Of a stretch of DNA of 64,000 nucleotides, positions 25,140 through 42,260 are shown piece by piece (the stretch's first letter is position 1; the number at the start of each line of letters is the position of its first letter). Source of the stretch: Diphasiastrum complanatum (taxonomy: Eukaryota > Streptophyta > Lycopodiopsida > Lycopodiales > Lycopodiaceae). Location of the stretch: positions 34,046,571-34,110,570 of the forward strand of contig CM055096.1 in NCBI GenBank assembly GCA_029204225.1. The letters run 5' to 3'. Both the position numbers and the translations under genes were made by a program. The notes under the pieces were generated by a model. That model was not told the origin of the DNA. It worked only from the letters and a program-made list of their open reading frames with translations, and searched no databases.

Positions 25140-25950
25140 GATTGATCAGCATTTAAAAGCCTGATTTGATGGCAATTTTATTGCTTGTGGCTCTTGTTGT
25201 TCAATTAATTGATCAACGTTCAAGGGGTGGTTGAGATTCTACTATTTGGTTGCTCTCATTGTTTTGATTTATCTTGGTGGAGTTGGTGGTATCATTGATG
25301 ATGTCTTGAGTGAGCTTCTTGTGCACATTGGTTTGAAACTTGAGGAACTCGTGGACTTCTTATTGCTTGTGGCTCTTTTTTTATATTTTTATTAATCAAC
25401 GTTCAAGAGGTGAATTTTTTGAGATTCTAGTGTTTGGTTGCTCTCATTGTTGTGATTTATCTTGGTGGAGTTGAACTGATGATCTCTTGGGTGAGCTTCT
25501 TGTGCACATTGGTGTGAAACTTGAGGAACTTGTGGACTTCTTATTGCCTGTGGCTCTTGTTGTTTGATTGATTAGCGTTTAGGGGGTGATTTATTTGAAA
25601 TTGTAGTGTTTGGTTGCTCTTATTGTTGTGATTTATCTTGGTGGAGTTGGTGGTATCACTGATGATCTCTTGGGTGAGCTTCTTGTGCACATTGGTGTGA
25701 TTTGTCTTGGTGGAGTTGGTGGTATCACTGATGATCTCTTGGGTGAGCTTCTTGTGCACATTGGTGTAAAACTTGAGGAATTCTATATCTATCTTTTAGA
25801 TTGTTGGTAAGTACTTGAATGCTCTTAATATACACTATATTCAGTTGTTGTAGTGCAAAGCATACTGGTATATTTTTTTGTCACTTTAGCTCAAATTGCA
25901 AATGGTTGCAGATCACTATTGAAATTAATGTCACTGCTGGCATGCAAGAA
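25140..25950 (-). repeat. Tandem array (~180 bp unit) plus inverted copy of the 0.54-1.9 kb repeat
   Basis: TTGCTTGTGGCTCTTGTTG-like starts recur near 25182, 25358 and 25543. Each is followed by GGTGGAGTTG and GTGAGCTTCTTGTGCACATT. A shorter extra unit (about 76 bp) is duplicated at 25625-25765. On the minus strand the array reads AATGTGCACAAGAAGCTCAC, as in the repeat near 1000 and 1750. Confidence 0.75.
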
Positions 25951-27279
<1,329 letters not shown>

Positions 27280-27480
27280 GTTGCCAAGGTGAACATGCTT
27301 TTTGGTACTGTAAGGCTTATAGGACTAGAAACAATCAATATGACCGGTCATGTGCTGAGTGGCTCCAAAATCAAGAAACTAGGAATTGTCATCTGATGCT
27401 TTCTGATGGTTGATCATGAATGCATCTTCATCCACTTCTTGACTAGGAGAATGAGATTTTTTTATAGTTGTGTTCGCTTG
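27280..27480 (-). pseudogene. Copia protease fragment
   Basis: On the minus strand: EVDEDAFMINHQKASDDNS, a stop in place of the usual Trp, then FLDFGATQHMTGHIDCF. This is the Copia protease active-site region, with DFGA for DSGA. The fragment is short and isolated, opposite in orientation to the Copia pieces downstream. Confidence 0.7.
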
Positions 27481-27796
27481 TTGATTTGATTGCTTCTTGC
27501 TATTGTTCTTGGCTTTTGTTGGAATTCTATGCTCAAGCCCAATTCCATTAGGTAATGAACATCCTAGAAAATTCTTGTTTATATCTATTCTTGAAAACAA
27601 AACAAAAAAAAGAAAGAAGGATCGAAGTATTGAACAGAAGATGGAAAAATTCAGGATCGAATTTTTCCGATTCAAGCCCAATGTTAATCCCATCAAAGTG
27701 AGATTTTCCGACCCTAGATCGAATCGGATCAAGTCTAATTTATCCGGACATCTTCGACCCTGGATCAAATCAGATCGGGTCTGATAAATCTGATCC

Positions 27797-27880
27797 TTTA
27801 TATAAATCCAACCCTTTGTAAATTATCCGACCTTTTGTAAATTATCCGACTCTTTGTATAAATCTGATCCTTTGTATATT
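27797..27880 (+). repeat. Short tandem repeat, ~21 bp unit
   Basis: Four diverged copies of a unit containing CCTTTGTA followed by AATTATCCGA or TAAATCTGAT. Confidence 0.6.
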
Positions 27881-28361
27881 TTTTGATATTGTTAACTAGA
27901 AAATCTGACCCCCATATTGTCAAAATAATGGCTACCTTTTGTGGGACTGTAAGTAGATTAACTTAGGATTCCAAGGCACTAATCATCTGACATCCAATTG
28001 AGTCAACGCTCTTACAGGCATCTATTGTAACAATGTACAAGGATTATTTCAGTAACGATGATCAGTGGTTAAGTAAGTTTAGAATCAATTAGTTACTATT
28101 GATGTATTCCAGTATTCTGCTATCAACGATTTTCAGCTGAAGCTTGGTATTTGTGTCCACTGATATGCGCCCAGCATCACGCTCTTGTACTCACGTTTTT
28201 TATATCAATCATAGTGCATCGTTCCACTACTACTCTGCTCTATTGCGCATTATTATTATTCGATTCATCTTGAACTCTCTTGCTGATAACTGTCACATTT
28301 TCGATCCATCACCACCTGCTCACAACTTCCGCTACACACCATGTTTCCATTGATTTCTGAC

Positions 28362-28990
28362 ATGGTATATGAGCATCTGTTTGTATCAGAGCTCTACTAA
28401 TCCAATATCAATTGATTTCTCTGATTTTTCTATATGGTATCAGAGCTCAGATCTTTGATCCTATATATTTACGATATGGTATCAGAGCGGGTGGCTCAAT
28501 AATCTGCATTTCCATTGCGGATTCAGTCTTGTTTCTACCAAGACTTCATCACCGCAAGTGCGCAGCCAACAGTATTCCGCGATTGTTGTTTCTACCAACG
28601 ATATAGCTACAATACCAAAATAGATTCTACTTCTAGTTCCTCTCTGATTGACAAGCTTGATGGAGAGAACTACCATCTTGATGGAGAGAACTACCATCTC
28701 TGAAAGTTCAAAATGAAGGTCGTTCTACTAGCCAACGCACTGTGGGACATAGTTGATGGTACGAAAATCAGGCCAGAGGCTGATGCGGCATGACCAAATG
28801 GAGGCAACAAGATTGCAAGGCTTTTGGCTTAATCACTCTGAATATAAGATACTCCCAAACCAGTCATATTCGATCTGCACAGACAGCAAAGGATGCTTGG
28901 GACATCCTAGCTACACTCTATGACATCAGGTTTATCACTTCCAAACTACATATGAGGAAGAAATTATTCACACTCAAAAAATTTATTTAA
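28362..28990 (+). pseudogene. Copia leader with repeated primer-binding sites and a gag relic
   Basis: Primer-site-like sequences occur at 28363 (TGGTATATGAGC), 28382 (TGTATCAGAGC), 28435 and 28477 (both TGGTATCAGAGC). A Copia gag relic follows: KLDGENYHL (the first nine residues duplicated in tandem), a stop where Trp is expected, KFKMKVVLLANALWDIVDG, a frame change, then AWDILATLYDIRFITSKLHM. It ends at 28990; no pol is seen. Confidence 0.75.
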
Positions 28991-29256
28991 GAGGCCTATG
29001 CCCCTAGTTCCCGGGTCTGTCGGGGCTAGGAGGTGCCAGTCTGTCTTAAAAACCAGTTAAATGACAGTTTTATTCACCGTAGGCCACTTTAGTTATTTAA
29101 AACCAAACTTGGGGCTCAGCCCTTAAGTTTGGGCCCAACTGCCAAAAAGCCCCTCTTGGTGCCCATTTATGAAGAGGTGCACCTCTTTGGGCCTCAGCCC
29201 TCTCTAGCATTAGAAGGGGCCAGCCTCCACGTAACATTATCATTCTCATTGTCACT

Positions 29257-29324
<68 letters not shown>

Positions 29325-30099
29325 TAGGTGCAAAGAGAGAGCTTGTGGAGAAAGAAAGAGGGAAGGAGAAGAAGCAAGGCTGTTTGATACCTGCTTGGTG
29401 CCTCCCATTTCTGTGCCTCCCAATCCTCTCTCAGCCTTTTTCATTTTGCTGTCCATCATTATACACTGCTCACTTTGGAAGGGAGGAGGAAAGGAGAAGA
29501 GGCTGATCTGCCTGGTGCCTTCCACTCTAACTTCTTTGTGGATCTTTGCTGTAAAATGCTTATATTTCATTGTTATTGATTCATTGCTTTGATCCCTAGC
29601 ACTGTGTTATCATCATTTCTTTTGTTGGATCAGATTTGGTGTTATCTTTTGCTGCCTCTAACCCTGTGGTTGCAGATCTTGAAATGGTGTAAAGATTACC
29701 CTGGTATTAGTCTTTTAGAGTGCTATCATTAATCTTGTTTGTGTGTGCAGGGACAAGGTTTTGAGATTTGTTTAAGATTGTCTATTATCCACGAAGTTGT
29801 TATATTTATGCTTTGTCTATTGCTGTGACAGAGATTCTTAAATGCCTTGTAACCTGTTAATTAAGATAGTTGTTTGTTGGATGTTAATCTCGGGCTCATA
29901 AGCACACCTTCTGTATTGCACTTTGTACACCAAAAAACTCTTGCAGAATTGTCTATTCTACCAATTAGAAGATCATCTTCGAGCATTATCCATAACCATT
30001 CGTGTGTTTGAAAACACTATTAGACCCTTTGGCAGTTTTGGAGCCATTGTTCAGAGAGGATAGTTGATTCCTTCCTAAATATAGGCTGCAGTTTACCCT
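28991..30099. other. Non-coding, with an (AG)n microsatellite
   Basis: No credible gene. Short ORFs here are low-complexity translations of the AG repeat at 29261-29321. Confidence 0.45.
29261..29321 (+). repeat. (AG)n microsatellite
   Basis: About 60 bp of AG. Confidence 0.98.
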
Positions 30100-30700
30100 G
30101 TGATCTGCCTTTGCTCCATTGAAGGCCTTCTAGAACAGTATCTATAGGACCACGATCTCTACCTATTTGCAGGTTTTGCTGCCCACGATCATGTTTGCGG
30201 CAAGCCATCTGATAGGTGTTTCTTATTCCGCCTGTGGCCCGTTGAGTAGCTGTGCTGCAGCTCCTCACTCCCTGACCGGCGACCTGCTGTCTGTGGGTTG
30301 CATCTGTCCTGCGAGTTACCCTGTGCCCATCGCTGCCCTGCTGTGGGAACGCTCCTTCACCTGAACCTGCTGTCTGCGGCCCTCTACCTGTGACCTCTTT
30401 CTTTGCTTACCTGCGATTTGCAACTAACGGCCTACCTGCCTTGGTCTCCGGCCCACTCTTCAACCAGCGACCTTGGTGCGTGATGGAAGAAGTAGTCTGG
30501 CCTTCCTCCAACCATTTTCTCATCTGATTTGCGATACTCCCCTGCCCCGCTCCTTGATCTGCGGCCCATCTCTTTGTTGCCTTCAGGTCCCATCCTTTTG
30601 CCTGTCTGCGACTCTTGGTGGGTTGTGGACAAGCTTTATCTTCTTCTACAAGATCACAAAAAAATCTCTCTTGCATCTTTTAGTTCTTACTTTGGATGAC
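30100..30700. other. GC-richer, CCTGCGGCC-rich patch
   Basis: A locally GC-rich and pyrimidine-rich tract with many CCTGCGGCC, CCTGCTGTC and GCGACC words, unlike its AT-rich surroundings. Overlapping ORFs on both strands do not resemble known proteins. I cannot say what it is. Confidence 0.4.
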
Positions 30701-30786
30701 AGACTCATAATCAATGTCTTGCTGGACTGCTGAATAATGTAGACAATGGCAGAGTAGCAGAGTCTAAACCTAGAGGAGCTGATGAT

Positions 30787-31107
30787 GTGAATGAGAAAGG
30801 GAAGATCTGGAAGTTAACAGAGATGCTTTGCAATGCCAGTCCGTTAGACTTCCTAATACACTGCCAGCATGCAATGTTTGATCCACATAACAGTACCTAC
30901 ATTTTACCTGCAGTTGTTAGCGCACTACAGAGAAAGCATGTGAAGAGGGCTAATCCAGTTCGGAATACTCGAAGAAATGATCAAGGTCACCTCAACTGCC
31001 CTCAAACCTCATGCACCTCTGGCTTTCCTTTTTCTCCACAATCAGTTTGCCCATTTTTCTCTCCGCCATTGGAAAGAGTTAAATCTGCTTGCGACGACAT
31101 TCTTTAA
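30787..31107 (+). CDS. Unrecognised ORF, possible exon or gene fragment
   Basis: 106 codons. The first two thirds look protein-like rather than random (KIWKLTEMLCNASPLDFLIH, then ALQRKHVKRANPV), while the tail is Pro/Ser/Cys-rich. The frame is open upstream to about 30735, so an exon boundary is possible. No family recognised. It could be a fragment captured by a transposon. Confidence 0.25.
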   Translation: MNEKGKIWKLTEMLCNASPLDFLIHCQHAMFDPHNSTYILPAVVSALQRKHVKRANPVRNTRRNDQGHLNCPQTSCTSGFPFSPQSVCPFFSPPLERVKSACDDIL

Positions 31108-32378
31108 TGTAGTGATATGTTTATCAAGTTCAATGACAACATGATTTATGCTGCCGTGATAATATAGGTTGTATTGGCTATTATTTTCAGAAGATCTATT
31201 GTGGATTATGAATCGAATGAGTGCTCTAGAATGTGGGCAATTTCAGATGACTTTTTGATCATATCTTTTTCCCTCAATGTTTTAGGGTTTAAATGTCCTA
31301 AAAGCATAGAAATGTAGGTGCTCGAAGACGTTGAAGGAAAATTTTTTTAACATTCTTTGTGACTTAACATCAATCTAAATAGTGACTTAACATTTGAAAT
31401 TTGTGAATTTTTGAGAAATGTTAAAAGTTGGACCCACATATCATGAATATTGCAAATCACAATGCAACCACCCTAAACAACATAGAAAACTAAACAACAA
31501 TCAAATTTTTATTTTAAACAAACATTTTTACATAGCTCAAAATCCAAAATTAAGAAGAGAGATATCAAAACTCAATGTCCTAAAGCTCCAAACCAATTGC
31601 TCTACAATTTAGAGTCTAGAGTTTGAGTCATCATAAAATTTTTAGGGGCTAGACAATCCAACATTGACATGTAAGCAATTCCTATGGTAAAACAACACAC
31701 TTTCTTCCAATGAAATTTGTTATCCAATGACAAAGATGTGAATATGTAGCAATCATGAACATGTAAAAGGGGTTTGTTAAGTAGTTACTTGAGGCATCAT
31801 CAATTAAAATTGGACCATTGCAAGACATTTGCTTATTATTGGGTTCAAGGAAGACTTGGAAGGCCCAAGGGGCGGATGACAACCCAAATTGGGTAAACTT
31901 TAAAGTGATTGGAAGACTATAATTTCCCTACGTTGGTCTCTAACAGTTGATGAGTATCAAGATTGTCAGAGACCAAGAGGCAAAATTCCATTCTAGAAGG
32001 ACTTGCAAAGTGGTTCATTGTTATTGATATCTAGCTAGAAACGCATGATTCTTTATGAATGTCTCTTGAACTTGATGGAAAAACATTTTTCAGAGTGTTA
32101 GATGTCATTTTTTGTTTCAAGAGTAACAGAAAGAGGGTGCTCTGTAGTATAAAATGTAGCACACTGAACATATTCTAGAGGATGCTAGATTGTTTGCAAA
32201 GGTCAAACAAATTGGATTTTTGATTTCGTACTTTGAGGATTTTGAAAAGATAATGAAATCTTGAATTTTCGTTGAGTTGCTTCCAAGAGGCCAAAAATGC
32301 TATCATCCTAAGGAATTTATGATGCTTCTTTAAGGGCGTCTCCCCTCTTTTGAACCAAGACTCAAAAATATGAATGCC
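31108..32378. other. Non-coding, nothing recognised
   Basis: No credible ORF or repeat seen. Confidence 0.45.
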
Positions 32379-32570
32379 TTATCCTTCCAAGATCAAATAC
32401 AAGGAGGAGGCCGAGATTGCTCTTAGGAGATCCTTTATATGTGCAACCTCCTCTTTTACTTGGCTAGAAGGTGTAGTTCCAAGAACTAGATCTATAGTAT
32501 GGTCTACTTCCCTACTTGGTTGGGTAACATTTGGCAATTTATCTGGAAAAACATTTTTAAATTCATCCAA
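32379..32570 (-). pseudogene. Ty3/Gypsy fragment upstream of the reverse transcriptase core
   Basis: Minus-strand frame EFKNVFPDKLPNVTQPSREV then DHTIDLVLGTTP. This is the conserved segment just before the Gypsy reverse transcriptase. It continues into a degenerate tail with a deletion. It belongs in front of the pol relic at 34.1-36.5 kb but lies on its 3' side, so the order is rearranged or it is a separate copy. Confidence 0.8.
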
Positions 32571-34076
<1,506 letters not shown>

Positions 34077-34102
34077 TCTTCCCTCCTTAAACTATTTCTA
34101 TC

Positions 34103-35499
34103 CTTAGAAACTAAACTTTGGAAAATTCTTCTTTATGCTATCAACTCTCTCCCACGAATCATCATCCTCAGTACGACCCTTCCACCGAAGTAAGCACTCA
34201 GAGATAGAGCGATTTTTCAATTGTTTATCTCTGGTTCTGAGCACTTTCTTAGGTTCCAAAGGTACACTAAGTTACAAATCTTCCAAATGGGATAGATCCT
34301 CATCCGATCCAACTATATCACCATCATGTACACTTAGTTTCAAATGACTTACATGAAATTTTGGGTGTGCAGTTGATTTTTCTTGAAGATCGAGTTCATA
34401 CGCCAAAGAACTAATTCTACGTACAATTCTGAAAGGTCCACAATAACGGGTAGACAACTTATAATGCTTCCCTGTACGTAACGACTTAGAATCCTGAGCA
34501 CTTCAGATACTATCCTTAGCCACTTGCAACATTTCTTGCATATCATGCAAAAAATCAACAACCTTCTGGATCTTAACAGACTTTTTCTCAACAATTACTG
34601 GAGATCTTGGTTGAAAACTGTACATAAGCATAAAAGGACTGTAATCTGTAGCAGAATGTTTTCTACTATTATATACAAACTCAACTAGTGGGAGATAATC
34701 TTTCCAATGAGATTGCTTGTGAGAAATATACGTCCTCAAAATATCTTCCATAGTTTGATTAGTCCTTTCTGTTGGGCCATCTGATTCAGGATGATCAGAA
34801 GAACTTAAACTCAAAGAAGTTTCAAGTTTATGGAATACTACTGACCAAAAGTGACTTGTGAACTTAGGATCTATCACTAACAATGTCACTTGGCAGACCA
34901 TACAACCGAAATAATCTTTCAACAAAGATCTGGGCTAAATCAAAAGCCTTTATAGTTGACTTGACTGGTATGAATGCAACTAACTTAGTTAACCGATCCA
35001 CTACACCCCAAATAGAATCACTTTGTCGTTGGGTCTTTGGAAGTCCAACTACAAAATCCATAGATATGCTTTCCCATTTCTTATCTAGGATATCTAACGG
35101 ATGCAACAAACCACCAGCCTTATGGCGTTCAGCCTTTGCTAGTTGACAGTGTTTGCATTTAACAACATATGAGTTGACATATGGCTTGAGCTTTGGCCAA
35201 TAAAATTTCCTCTTAACCAAGTCTAGAGTCCTGTGTATACCGGGATGTCCTGCATAGGGTATGTCATGACATTCAAACAAAATCTTACGTACGAGCTCAT
35301 CATCACCAAGTACATTAACTTTCCCATTCCGAAATAGTAACCCATCTCGAATGGTGAATTGTTCCACAATCTTCTTAAATTTCTTAGTTAGTTGAGTCCT
35401 CTGTGTTTCCGACTCAACACTATCCACATTTCTTCCGGCCTGAACAGTGTTCCAAATGTGACCAAAATGAAAATCTAATTCATATGTTCCTCTCAGCAA
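34103..35499 (-). pseudogene. Chromovirus integrase with chromodomain
   Basis: From 35499: zinc-binding HPGIHRTLDLVKRKFYWPKL then CKHCQLAK (HHCC), SMDFVVGLP (first Asp) and SDIVSDRS (second Asp). A frame change near 34865-34925 follows, then ESDGPTERTNQ (Glu) and HSATDYSPF. After further breaks come RYCGPFRIVRRI and HPKFHVSHLK. At 34103-34262 a chromodomain reads SECLLRWKGRTEDDDSWERV. At least three frame breaks. The chromodomain assigns the element to the chromovirus branch. Confidence 0.88.
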
Positions 35500-35502
35500 A
35501 AA

Positions 35503-38006
<2,504 letters not shown>

Positions 38007-38511
38007 ATGATCCAATCCTCCGTCGCTGAAATCAACATTCCTAGGAAGGTTCAGCTTCCTAAAAGAAAAGAATCTCACTGGCCAAACGAAAATGTAAGAA
38101 AACATATTGTCAAATTACTAAAGAGAACGAGTAACACTCTCATAACTGTGTCATGATAGAGAGAGCAAACAGATTGAACATCTAGAAAGTGACTACCCGA
38201 AAATGGTGGAATACCTCAAGTATCAAAGCTTCAAAAGGGCAAATTCAAAGATTTCAACACCATTGTGCTCCACCAGAGCTTTGATCCAAGCTTGCGGGAT
38301 TTTAGGAAACAATAGTTTCCAAAGGGTACTCGCAAGTCGTAAGACGGCTGAGCGTCTAACTTCCCTATGTCGCCTCGTCGAATACCCTTATCTTGTGAAC
38401 ACGGCATTCGAAGGCGTTTTCACATGTCGCCAATACATTCTGAGTGAGTGGAAGCGATCACGAGTTGCATTAACACTCTTTGCCTCCGTTCTCAGACAGC
38501 TGACGCTATGA
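38007..38511 (+). CDS. Possible two-part gene start, unrecognised
   Basis: An ATG at 38007 opens MIQSSVAEINIPRKVQLPKR and continues to an AAAT/GTAAGA donor-like site at 38092. A second frame at 38203-38511 (102 codons) has an MVEYLKYQSFKRAN start, GTAL-free composition and no stop for 300 bp. The region is less AT-rich than its flanks. No family recognised and no acceptor could be fixed, so this is only a candidate. Confidence 0.2.
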
Positions 38512-38599
38512 GGGTTCAAAATATAACAGCGAGAACAAGGTGAGTGGCTCTTGCTACTGCTACTACAATTTGAATGGGAGGGCAACTGTTATATTGATG

Positions 38600-39205
38600 A
38601 ACCTTGGAAGTACTGCAATAATCCTCGAAAGTTAGTACAACTACGACCCAGTATAGATGGAGTACAATAATTCTTGATACCATGAGCCTGGAGGGTTCAA
38701 CATATTAGAGCGAGAATAAGGCAGTGTTAAGGAAATCAGCATCATAAATTTTTTTCTAAAAAATCAGCATCAGAAAATTATTGACAGGTTTTAATAGCGA
38801 ATAAACCTTTTTAGAGTCCTCAAAAAGTCCAAAAGCTTCAAAAAATGCACGTCTTTTATTAAGAATAACTCATAGAAGGTTTCTCCAATTCGTGGACTAC
38901 TGTTACCAGAAACTTGACTGAGAGGGGAACCCTTGAGGCTTGTATCGGTGAAACTTGGAAGTACTGCAATACTCCTTCAAATCTACTACAACTACGACCC
39001 AGCGGAGGTGGAGTACAATAACCCTCGATGCAGTACTAGTAGGAGCATCGAAGTGTAGTACAAACATCTTCCTGGCTGCGTATATGCAGTACTCCAAACA
39101 CCTACTTACAGATGTGTAGTACAAGTCAAGATTAAGCCCCAGCCCCCAAGTTACGATACCGCTGGCTTGGTTATGTCTTACAAACCGCAGTATCCATTCC
39201 ATTTT
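38600..39205. repeat. Diverged direct repeat, ~348 bp offset
   Basis: CTTGGAAGTACTGCAATA occurs near 38605 and 38953, each followed by ACAACTACGACCCAG and GGAGTACAATAA. The function is unknown. Confidence 0.6.
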
Positions 39206-39319
39206 TTCTTGCTGTGAATGAAACTATGTTTCAGTTTTTCTTGATTATGATGCACAAGACAATGCGTGGTAACAATTTTGATCTTCCAGACTACCAATTA
39301 AGGTTCCTGTACTTTCTGC

Positions 39320-39485
39320 ATGTTTAGTACTTTTGTACTATAATATGCTCTGGTACTATTAGATGTTTTTGTACTTTGGTACTATAAGATGTTTGTGTAC
39401 TTTGGTACTATAAGATGCTTTGGTTCTTTGGTTCTACCTGTTGGTACTTTCTACCGCTTTGGTACTTTGTTTCTATAAGAAACTT
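39320..39485 (+). repeat. Short tandem repeat, TTTGGTACTATAAGATG type
   Basis: Five to six diverged copies of TGGTACTATAAGATG/TTTGGTACTTT in about 165 bp, with roughly 30 bp spacing. Confidence 0.65.
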
Positions 39486-40008
39486 TTAAACAGTTCTTCG
39501 ACATGTAATGTGCTTTGGTAATTGTAATGTGTACCAACAGAAGAAATATGGTGAGAATTTTATTGCAATGTGCGAAAAGATACTGAAATATTAAATGTTG
39601 GCAAAACCCTCGAGCATCAAAGCTTTCTGAAACTCTATAGTACCAATGCTTCTTTCAATTGGTACTTATCAATTTTCAATTTAGATAGTTCAGACTATCA
39701 AATTTGTTACTGTCACATGTTACCTGTTTTGGTACTTTTGGTATTTTTTTTCAAGGGAAACAACAAAACCCATAATATCAATAAACATCCACGTTTTGGA
39801 GGGGGTTTGAAATCACTTATGTCGTGTAACACGATAAGACTTCTTGAATATAGATCAGTGGTAACGAAAATACTCATCCACTTTGAAGATGTTAATAATG
39901 ACTTTAATGTAGAAGGAATCATTAAAAACTTTCGAGTGAACCAACATTGTATTAAGCTGCTAGTGTCTTTCTCAGTGTATCCTGAAATATAATTTCAGCA
40001 AATTTTGT

Positions 40009-40065
<57 letters not shown>

Positions 40066-40435
40066 ATAGAGTTAAAGATAGTCAATGTTCTCAATTCTAG
40101 GAAGAGGTGTAGCCCTTGTTTTTTCCCTGTTGAAGGCATGGTATCATAAGCGGTTCTTTGTTGGACTTGAAACATCCACAAGGAAGGCCACGCCGTTGGG
40201 GAGGGAGCATTGTGGTGACATCCTGGAATAGAATACAATCGTATGGTTTAGGGATTTTGACTAACACTCTTCATGCTTTCTTTTTCTCATTTTTGCTCGT
40301 TTGATTCATATTGCTATGAATTTTACACAGATTATATTTGGTTTAATGTTCAAGTCGGCTTGGATAAACTTACGTGGTAATTCTTAGGCATATTATTATG
40401 TTCTTTTAGTAAGCTGTAAGGTTTTTTGGCCACAG
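39486..40435. other. Non-coding, with an (AG)n microsatellite at 40010-40059
   Basis: An ORF at 39570-39992 (140 codons) does not resemble a known protein and ends just before the AG repeat. It is more likely chance than gene. Confidence 0.4.
40010..40059 (+). repeat. (AG)n microsatellite
   Basis: 50 bp of AG. Confidence 0.98.
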
Positions 40436-40660
40436 GTCAAGCTGTTCCAAAGGTTCAAAAGGGCTCACCCAGAAGTTCAGATATCTCTTAGATGCTTTGA
40501 GGCATTGAAGCCTTATTTTGTCCAGAAACTGAAGGAGCGATACACCTGTTGTTGTGTGTACCATATGCAAATGATATATTTTAAGGAGGCGTTTAATCAT
40601 ATGAGACAAAACACGTTTGGTCATCATGGAAAGGATCATGCCTACACATGTTCCATCTGA
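40436..40660 (+). pseudogene. Exon-like fragment of a transposase-like repetitive gene family
   Basis: After a pyrimidine-rich stretch and CACAG acceptor, 75 codons read VKLFQRFKRAHPEVQISLRC, then FEALKPYFVQKLKERYTCCC, then VYHMQM. The pattern 'F...P.ISL..F..LKPYFV..LKER.TCCC.YH' recurs in repetitive, transposase-like genes of plants and animals that carry a Cys/His cluster. That link is from memory and weak. No flanking exons were identified. Confidence 0.35.
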
Positions 40661-40971
40661 TGCAAAATTCAGAAATCAGATATTTGCAAGGGAAACCAAT
40701 CTGTTTGTCGCAGCCCTTACAGTTGTTTTCCATTGCAAGCCCTACACACACCCAGAGCAATTATGATGTCAACATACTTTGGAACATACATACATAGTTG
40801 TAATATGGCACACAATGTAAATAGCTCAATAAATACACTCTCAGTTCAAGGCTCCTATAATTTTCTTTTTTGTAAATCTTTAAATCAATTTGTGTATTTT
40901 TTAGATTAAAGTATTGAGATTGTTTGTAAATATATTGCAAATATCTTTATAAAATATCCATGGATCTTCCT

Positions 40972-41494
40972 TAGACCTTGAGCTGTAGTCCTTGGCTCTT
41001 GGCCCTCGATCCTTAGCCTTTGGCCATTAGCCCTTGACAATTGGTCCTGAGACCTTGGCCCGTAGCCCTTCGTGTTTGGTGCTTGGTGCTTGGTGCTTGG
41101 TCCTTAGCCCTTCGCCATTGGTCTTAAACCCTTGGACCGTAGCCCTTGCCCTTAGCCCTTAGTCCTTAGATCTTGGCCCTTAGCCCTTAGCCCTTGGTCC
41201 TTAGCCCTTAGCCCTTGGCCCTTAGTGCTTGGTGCTTGGTGCTTGGTCCTTAGTCCTTAGTCTTGAAGTCTCGACCATCGGTTCCTTGGCCCTTGGTATT
41301 CGGTCCAATGCCTTACCCGTACGCCTTGGCCCTTGGCCTTTGGTCCAATGCCTTACCCATTGGCCCTTAGACCAACTTAGCTCTTAGTCATTGCCCATTT
41401 GTCCTTAGCCCTTGGCCCTTAGTCGTTGACTTTATAGTTCTTAGACCTTGGCCCTTAGCATTGGCCCTTAGATGTTGGTTCTTGGACCTTGGCT
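40972..41494 (+). repeat. Degenerate heptamer minisatellite, CCTTRGC/CCTTAGT type
   Basis: About 520 bp made of 7 bp words such as CCTTGGC, CCTTAGC, CCTTAGT and GCTTGGT. The period matches the plant telomere heptamer, but the sequence is not CCCTAAA. Confidence 0.9.
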
Positions 41495-42260
41495 TCTCAC
41501 TCTCTATTTTTTTTTTAACTCTTCCTATTGTTTTTTTTATTCATTTTTTCTCTAGGTTTTTATTATTATTTTTTATTGTATGAATTTTATTTTTAAAATT
41601 TTAAGTGTGTTTTTTTAATTTTTTATCCTCTTTTTAATAGATTCTGTATTTTTTTATTTTCATTAATTTTTTTTATTTGTGATTTTATTATTTTAAATAT
41701 ATTATTCTTTTATTCCTTGATTTTATTCCATTTTTGTTATTTAATTTATTAATGGTTTTATTGAGAGATTTTGTTTTTATTTATTTGCGATTTTATTCTA
41801 GTTTTTGCTTTATTTATTGTATTCTATATTCTGAGTTTTATTTATTTATTATTTTATATTCTATTTTTAAAAATTTTATGGTTTTTTAATTGTTCCATTC
41901 TTATTTTATGTTATTTTTTCATGATTTTATTTTAATAATTCTATTCTAATCTAGTTGTTTTATTTTTTATATTTTATATTTTATGTTTTAAGCTATTTAT
42001 AAATTTTTAATTTATTATTGTTATTATTATGTCATGTTATTCATTTAGTCTTTCAATTTTTTCCAATTTTGATTTTGATTTTAAATTTAATTAATCTAAT
42101 TCTTTGTTAAATTTTTTACTTGTTTTTATTTATATTCAATTTATTGTAATTTTTGATTTTTTTACAATTTTATTTTTCAATTTGACTCTATTTATTATTG
42201 CATTTATTTATCTATTTTGCTTTTTATTTTGTATTTTTTATTTTAATTTATTAAACATTT
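41495..42260 (+). other. AT-only low-complexity tract (TTTTATTTA-rich)
   Basis: About 760 bp that is almost entirely A and T, strongly T-biased on the + strand. It lies directly after the heptamer repeat and has no coding capacity. Confidence 0.9.

Noticed and set aside
40972-41494. Interstitial telomere array
   Set aside because: The period is 7 bp, but the words are CCTTGGC/CCTTAGC, not CCCTAAA, and exact telomere units were not seen.
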